NCBI RefSeq assembly: GCF_027052235.1
Contig: NZ_JALUFF010000050.1
Location: 1 to 36,021, forward strand
Direction of reading: 5' to 3'
Source: Thermococcus sp.
GTDB lineage: Archaea > Methanobacteriota_B > Thermococci > Thermococcales > Thermococcaceae
DNA: 36,021 bases
The notes under the pieces are model-generated. The model ran no database searches, had not been told where the DNA came from, and worked only from the letters and a program-made list of their open reading frames with translations. Below are positions 31,709 through 36,021 of this stretch, piece after piece (the first letter of the stretch is position 1; each line of letters opens with the position of its first letter). The position numbers and the translations under genes are program-made.

Positions 31709-32422
31709 TTAAACCTCAATCTCAAGCTCTGGCCTCTCAAGGATGACCCCCTTTCCAGGGAGCAGGGAGATGCTCAGGGCGTGGATTTCAACGCCGGCCT
31801 TCTCCGCCTCCCTCAAAAGCCTCGCTATCTCGGGATCGCCCCTCTCGTAGGGCCTGAACTTTTCAACACCTGGCATGGCCCCAATGAAGAATATCATCGC
31901 CCCTTTTCCGGCCTTTTTAAGCTCGATAAGTTCTCTTATGTGCTTTTGCCCCCTCGTTGACGGGCAGTCGGGATACATCGCGTATTCTCCGCGTTTTCCG
32001 CCCCTCAAAACTGCACTCTTCATCTCGGCATAGGTTTCTCCACCCGGGCAGTCGAAGAGGTAATCGAGGCGAGAGCTCCCCACTTTAACCTCCTTTCGCT
32101 TTATCCTGCAGTCTTTGAGCCAGGGAACCAATCCGAGCTCAACGGCCCTCTCGAAGGCTTTGGCCTGAGTTCTCGTGTCTATCACGGCCCCCTTTCCCTC
32201 CAAGTCCTCGAAGGCAACCAGAACGAAGTCGGTCTTTCCGCTGGTTTTCGGAAGGCAAAAGGCTTTTCTCCCCGGGATCATGAACTCCTCCAAGCGACCG
32301 GTGTTTGTGACGAGGGCTTTTCTGGTTTCCCCGTTTACATCAACTAAGGCCACGAAGCGGTTGAGCCTCTCGATGAAGGTGCATGGAACGGTGTTCAGTT
32401 CGAGCAATACCGGCTTTTTCAT
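31709..32422 (-). CDS. sfsA: SfsA-type DNA/sugar-fermentation stimulation protein homologue
   Basis: The product has 237 residues from ATG 32422 (MKKPVLLELNTVPCTFIERL). Family marks are NRFVALVDVNGETRKALVTN, the NTGRLEEFMIPGRKAF stretch, the PD-(D/E)xK-like core LDYLFDCPGGETYAEMKSAV and MYPDCPSTRGQKHIRELIEL. SfsA proteins have an OB-like domain and a nuclease-type fold; E. coli SfsA binds DNA, but the job in archaea is not known. A TATA-like CTTAAAAACG (minus, 32446-32454) about 28 nt upstream and the lack of a Shine-Dalgarno site suggest a leaderless message. Confidence 0.92.
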   Translation of the reverse strand: MKKPVLLELNTVPCTFIERLNRFVALVDVNGETRKALVTNTGRLEEFMIPGRKAFCLPKTSGKTDFVLVAFEDLEGKGAVIDTRTQAKAFERAVELGLVPWLKDCRIKRKEVKVGSSRLDYLFDCPGGETYAEMKSAVLRGGKRGEYAMYPDCPSTRGQKHIRELIELKKAGKGAMIFFIGAMPGVEKFRPYERGDPEIARLLREAEKAGVEIHALSISLLPGKGVILERPELEIEV

Positions 32423-32444
32423 GTGGTTTACTAGACCGAAAGGC

Positions 32445-32454
32445 GTTTTTAAGT
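32445..32454. promoter_or_regulatory. Shared TATA element between sfsA and the divergent gene
   Basis: GTTTTTAAGT can be read as TATA on both strands: it lies about 28 nt before the sfsA start on the minus strand and about 30 nt before the start at 32481 on the plus strand. One site may thus serve two opposite transcripts. Confidence 0.45.
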
Positions 32455-32480
32455 TTAGGGCAATCTTAAGCGGTGGTTCG

Positions 32481-33077
32481 ATGCTACCGGAAGAGTTCAT
32501 CCGCTACGCCTTCGAGGAGAGGGTGGCTGGAATAAAGAAGCTCGCCGAGGGGAAGTTCGGGCCGGAGGCTCTGATAGGCTTCACCAGACACAACGCCGCT
32601 ATAATAACCTGCGGTAAAGCCGGAGTAAACGGCTCGATAAAGGGAATCGGCTTCATCCACCGTGAGGATCTTCTCGCGGAGACGATAGGGAAGCTGAGGG
32701 AAGAGCTGAGGAGGCCCTACAACCCAAGGGAAGCCCTCGAATTCCTCCTGAACGAGATATACGTCCGCGAGAAGATAGACTTCACGAAGTTCGTCTCCCT
32801 TGAGCTCGCGAAAAAGCACACGTGGCAGAACGTTATTTCGGGGAGCAGAGAGGCGACGATACTCTTCTTCACGCCACCGAGTACTTCCTACGAGGTTCGC
32901 TGTGAGGTCGAGGTTCACGAGGGAGATGAGATATGGGAGTACACCAACGCCGTCCACGACGTCTTTCACAGGCCCAAGAAGCCGAGGGACTGGAGTAAAA
33001 CGCCGGCGTATCTCTTTAAAATCCGCGAGATTTACGACAACGGGGAGAGGGCGATGGGGGTGAGAATCTACCCCTAG
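32481..33077 (+). CDS. Conserved hypothetical protein
   Basis: The product has 198 residues from ATG 32481, preceded by GGTGG; the longer frame runs antisense through sfsA and is rejected. Sequence starts MLPEEFIRYAFEERVAGIKK and holds a strand-rich start (EALIGFTRHNAAIITCGKAG), a helical centre, and SREATILFFTPPSTSYEVRC EVEVHEGDEIWEYTNAVHDV later. No known motif or membrane helix is visible. Codon use matches neighbours, so it is likely a real core gene of Thermococcales with no assigned role. Confidence 0.78.
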   Translation: MLPEEFIRYAFEERVAGIKKLAEGKFGPEALIGFTRHNAAIITCGKAGVNGSIKGIGFIHREDLLAETIGKLREELRRPYNPREALEFLLNEIYVREKIDFTKFVSLELAKKHTWQNVISGSREATILFFTPPSTSYEVRCEVEVHEGDEIWEYTNAVHDVFHRPKKPRDWSKTPAYLFKIREIYDNGERAMGVRIYP

Positions 33078-33139
33078 ATAAAGTTTTATTCAGAAGAGAC
33101 TGTCTGACCGTTGATGGACTGCTCTCGCCCTTGGAAAAC

Positions 33140-33148
33140 CTTAAATAT
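33140..33148 (+). promoter_or_regulatory. TATA box of the aminopeptidase gene
   Basis: GGAAAACCTTAAATATC lies about 50 nt before the ATG at 33194, giving a leader of about 20 nt with GGAGG. Confidence 0.55.
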
Positions 33149-33178
33149 CTGCCCCCCAACATTCAGACGGAAATCTAA

Positions 33179-34240
<1,062 letters not shown>

Positions 34241-34305
34241 CCCTACCTTAAATTTTTAAACACTCCACACCAATATTTTCCAGTAGAGCACAAGGGTGTC
34301 CATGG

Positions 34306-35010
34306 ATGAAATCAAGAACCCTCGAATTTCCGTTCTCAGGGGACTGGGACGCGGTAAGGTGGGTAACGTCCAAACCGGTTGAACTCCTTCGCTCCCTTCC
34401 CTTTGAGGGTGAAGTTACGGGAGAGGGACCGCTCAGGGCGAGAATTTCCCTAAGGAGAAGGTTTCTCAGGTTCGACTTTGAGGGCTCCCTTGAGGTGACC
34501 TTTGCGGACTCCACTGCAACCTACGTGATGAAGGGCTTTAAGGGCCTGCTCATACTCTCCTTCTCCGTTGAGGATGAAAGGCTTATCTCAAGGGCCTCCG
34601 CCGACCTCGTCGAGCGCTTTCTCGGAAGGAAGCTCTCCGAGCTGGCGAGGGGCTTCGGGCTGGCCGTCTGCAGGTTCGCGGAGAGTTATAGAGAGATAGA
34701 GGGAGTCCTCCTGCCCCTTGGCGGTGAGGAGTTCTACGTGAGGAACCTGACGGGGGAAAAGTTGCCCCATCTTGTAAGGCACCTGCGCTTCTCAACAGGT
34801 CTTAGAAGCTTTGAGATTGTTGGAGAGGGCGAAACGGGGAAGTTCGTCATTAAGGTTAAGGACGACTCCGTTGAGAACGTTGAGCACCACAACTCCTCAG
34901 GGAGCGCTATTGTTGAGGTTGGAAAGTCCCTCCTTGAGGTCAATGAGGAGGACTTCGGGGGGCTTGAAATAAAGGGAGAGCACAGGATTACCCTTCGCCG
35001 GCTCCCCTAA
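34306..35010 (+). CDS. Hypothetical protein, N-terminal SRPBCC-like fold suggested
   Basis: The product has 234 residues from ATG 34306 (MKSRTLEFPFSGDWDAVRWV). The first 125 residues have the strand-helix-strand run and long last helix (RASADLVERFLGRKLSELAR) seen in small START/CoxG-type lipid- or ligand-binding domains, with a WDAVRWVTSKPVELLRSLP helix pair after the first strand. This is a fold guess only. The rest is strand-rich (LRSFEIVGEGETGKFVIKVK; AIVEVGKSLLEVNEEDF). No signal peptide or membrane helix. Its 3' end overlaps the convergent small membrane gene by 23 bases. Confidence 0.65.
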   Translation: MKSRTLEFPFSGDWDAVRWVTSKPVELLRSLPFEGEVTGEGPLRARISLRRRFLRFDFEGSLEVTFADSTATYVMKGFKGLLILSFSVEDERLISRASADLVERFLGRKLSELARGFGLAVCRFAESYREIEGVLLPLGGEEFYVRNLTGEKLPHLVRHLRFSTGLRSFEIVGEGETGKFVIKVKDDSVENVEHHNSSGSAIVEVGKSLLEVNEEDFGGLEIKGEHRITLRRLP

Positions 35011-35227
35011 CTTCCCCGGGCTTCTTCTCAATTTTCCAGAACTCGTAGGCCAGAAAGGCCAGCGCCATGGCCAGACCGCCGACGACGAAGGGCCATCTGG
35101 ACGGGAGAGGAAGCCCCCTGTGCCACCTGTGAAGGAGGTAGTTCTGGTAGAGGAAGAGGTAGCCGAGCCACCATATCAGGAGGGCCTCGATGACGTATTC
35201 GATTATCTTCCACTCCTTCTCCTCCAT
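34988..35227 (-). CDS. Small two-helix membrane protein
   Basis: The product has 79 residues from ATG 35227 (MEEKEWKIIEYVIEALLIWW); a start at 35275 in the same frame is rejected because it covers the promoter and the divergent helicase start. Two helices are visible (YVIEALLIWWLGYLFLY and WPFVVGGLAMALAFLAYEFW), joined by a basic loop (HRWHRGLPLPSR), so both ends probably face the same side. Unknown family. It is divergent to the XPD-like helicase gene and overlaps the gene at 34306 by 23 bases at its end. Confidence 0.68.
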   Translation of the reverse strand: MEEKEWKIIEYVIEALLIWWLGYLFLYQNYLLHRWHRGLPLPSRWPFVVGGLAMALAFLAYEFWKIEKKPGEVRGAGEG

Positions 35228-35242
35228 TTCAACCACGGGAAA

Positions 35243-35251
35243 GGTTAAAAG
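35243..35251 (+). promoter_or_regulatory. TATA box of the XPD-like helicase gene
   Basis: GGAAAGGTTAAAAGAG is centred about 27 nt before the ATG at 35274, so the message is probably leaderless. A minus-strand TATA-like GGTTTTAACAC for the divergent gene lies a few bases away (35255-35265). Confidence 0.55.
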
Positions 35252-35273
35252 AGAGGTGTTAAAACCCTTTCCC

Positions 35274-36021
35274 ATGAGTGAACCCGGTTTGGAGTACTTC
35301 CCCTACGAACCAAGGGAGCACCAGCTTGAGTTCATCGAGCTCGTTAGGGAATCTGCAGAGAGGGGAGAGAACGCCATAATCGAAGCGCCAACCGGCTTTG
35401 GGAAGACGATAAGCGTTCTGGCCGGAGTTCTCCCCGTTGCCAAAGAGCTCGGCCTCAAGGTTCTCTACCTCGCGAGGACTCACAGGCAGATGGACCGCGT
35501 TATAGAGGAGCTGAAGGCGATAAACGCCAAGAGCCCGGTTTCAGGTGTCGAGCTGAGGAGCAGAAAGGAGCTCTGCCTCCACAGCTACCTAAGGGAGTAC
35601 ACGAGCGACGCCTACACAGCTATGGTCGTCTGCAGGAACCTGAAGAAGCTCGGGAAGTGTCCCTTCTACGAGAACGAGAAAAAGAAGAAGGCCGAGTTTG
35701 ACGAGCTAGTTCGCTTCTTCCTTCAGGAGCCGAGCCATCCGGCCGAGATATTGAGCTATGCAGAGACCCTCGAACTCTGCCCCTACGACCTGACGAGAAA
35801 GATAGCCGAGAAGGCCGACGTTATAGTGGCGAGCTACCTGTACGCCCTCAACCCGAGCATAAGGGAGAGCCTGATGAGCTCGCTGGGCATCGATTACTCC
35901 GACCTGATAGTGGTCTTCGACGAGGCCCACAACCTTCCCGATCAGGCTATCTCAGCTTTGAGCGACAGGCTGAGCATAAACGCCGTGAACAGGGCCATCA
36001 AGGAAGCTGAAGAGTACAACG
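35274..36021 (+). CDS. XPD/Rad3-like iron-sulfur DNA helicase, 3' truncated by window edge
   Basis: The frame runs open from ATG 35274 to the window end (249 codons). Walker A is APTGFGKT (38-45) and the DEAH box is at 216-219 (VVFDEAHNLP). Between them the four cysteines that hold the 4Fe-4S cluster of XPD are visible: C101 (ELCLHS), C120 (VVCRN), C129 (GKCPFY) and C169 (LELCPYD). The family unwinds DNA 5' to 3' and in archaea is a candidate for repair and replication restart. All catalytic parts present in the window are intact. Confidence 0.94.
   Translation, partial: MSEPGLEYFPYEPREHQLEFIELVRESAERGENAIIEAPTGFGKTISVLAGVLPVAKELGLKVLYLARTHRQMDRVIEELKAINAKSPVSGVELRSRKELCLHSYLREYTSDAYTAMVVCRNLKKLGKCPFYENEKKKKAEFDELVRFFLQEPSHPAEILSYAETLELCPYDLTRKIAEKADVIVASYLYALNPSIRESLMSSLGIDYSDLIVVFDEAHNLPDQAISALSDRLSINAVNRAIKEAEEYN

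Overview
The window is a piece of a hyperthermophilic euryarchaeal chromosome, almost certainly from the Thermococcales and most like Thermococcus. Supporting signs are: archaeal information-processing genes (TFB, FEN-1, aIF-6, ribosomal proteins S19e, L18a, L31e and L39e, Cdc48, an XPD-type helicase); ADP-dependent phosphofructokinase and ADP-forming acetyl-CoA synthetase, which mark the modified Embden-Meyerhof pathway of this order; a CGP-CTERM surface protein; the Thermococcales-type 30-nt CRISPR repeat; GGTGA-type ribosome binding sites; and BRE/TATA promoters about 25 nt upstream of transcript starts. Genes are packed on both strands, with short gaps, four-base overlaps and touching convergent stops. 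No tRNA or rRNA gene was seen.

Layout. 1-1500: 3' part of a csx1 CRISPR effector gene and a shattered gene behind it. 1506-1646: a 46-residue, extremely acidic, tryptophan-rich miniprotein on the minus strand. 1733-6131: a RuvC/YqgF-like protein translationally coupled to Cdc48, a PRC-barrel protein and a metallophosphoesterase. 6187-9164: an anchored hypothetical protein, acetyl-CoA synthetase alpha subunit and a PsiE-like membrane protein. 9164-11191: a candidate C/D box RNA, FEN-1 and TFB. 11214-12794: an operon of a CRM-domain RNA-binding protein, S19e, PDCD5 and a small unknown. 12981-14373: a PP-loop ATPase and an orphan. 14376-15798: the L39e-L31e-aIF6-L18a operon. 15880-18441: a CGP-CTERM protein and an M20 peptidase, divergent. 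18496-22025: a broken archaeal ATPase gene and an Lhr-like helicase. 22060-23559: an MFS exporter with a palindromic operator candidate. 23560-24945: CRISPR leader and array (14 repeats, 13 spacers). 25003-27686: DUF998 protein, ThiI, a small membrane protein and a nitroreductase. 27779-29950: a maleate isomerase/Asp-Glu racemase family enzyme and ADP-PFK. 29962-31663: XerA recombinase and a Toprim/coiled-coil protein. 31709-36021: SfsA, unknowns, a TET-type aminopeptidase, a two-helix membrane protein and the start of an XPD-like helicase.

Most of the window is core chromosome. The accessory parts are the CRISPR elements (csx1 at the left edge, array about 23 kb away, no other cas gene between), the two decayed genes and the orphan at 13612. 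The least explained signals are the acidic miniprotein, two C/D-box-like RNA layouts, the missing standard start codon of xerA, the palindrome over the MFS promoter, and the RuvC-like protein coupled to Cdc48. No complete new multi-gene system could be recognised; the findings are ranked accordingly.
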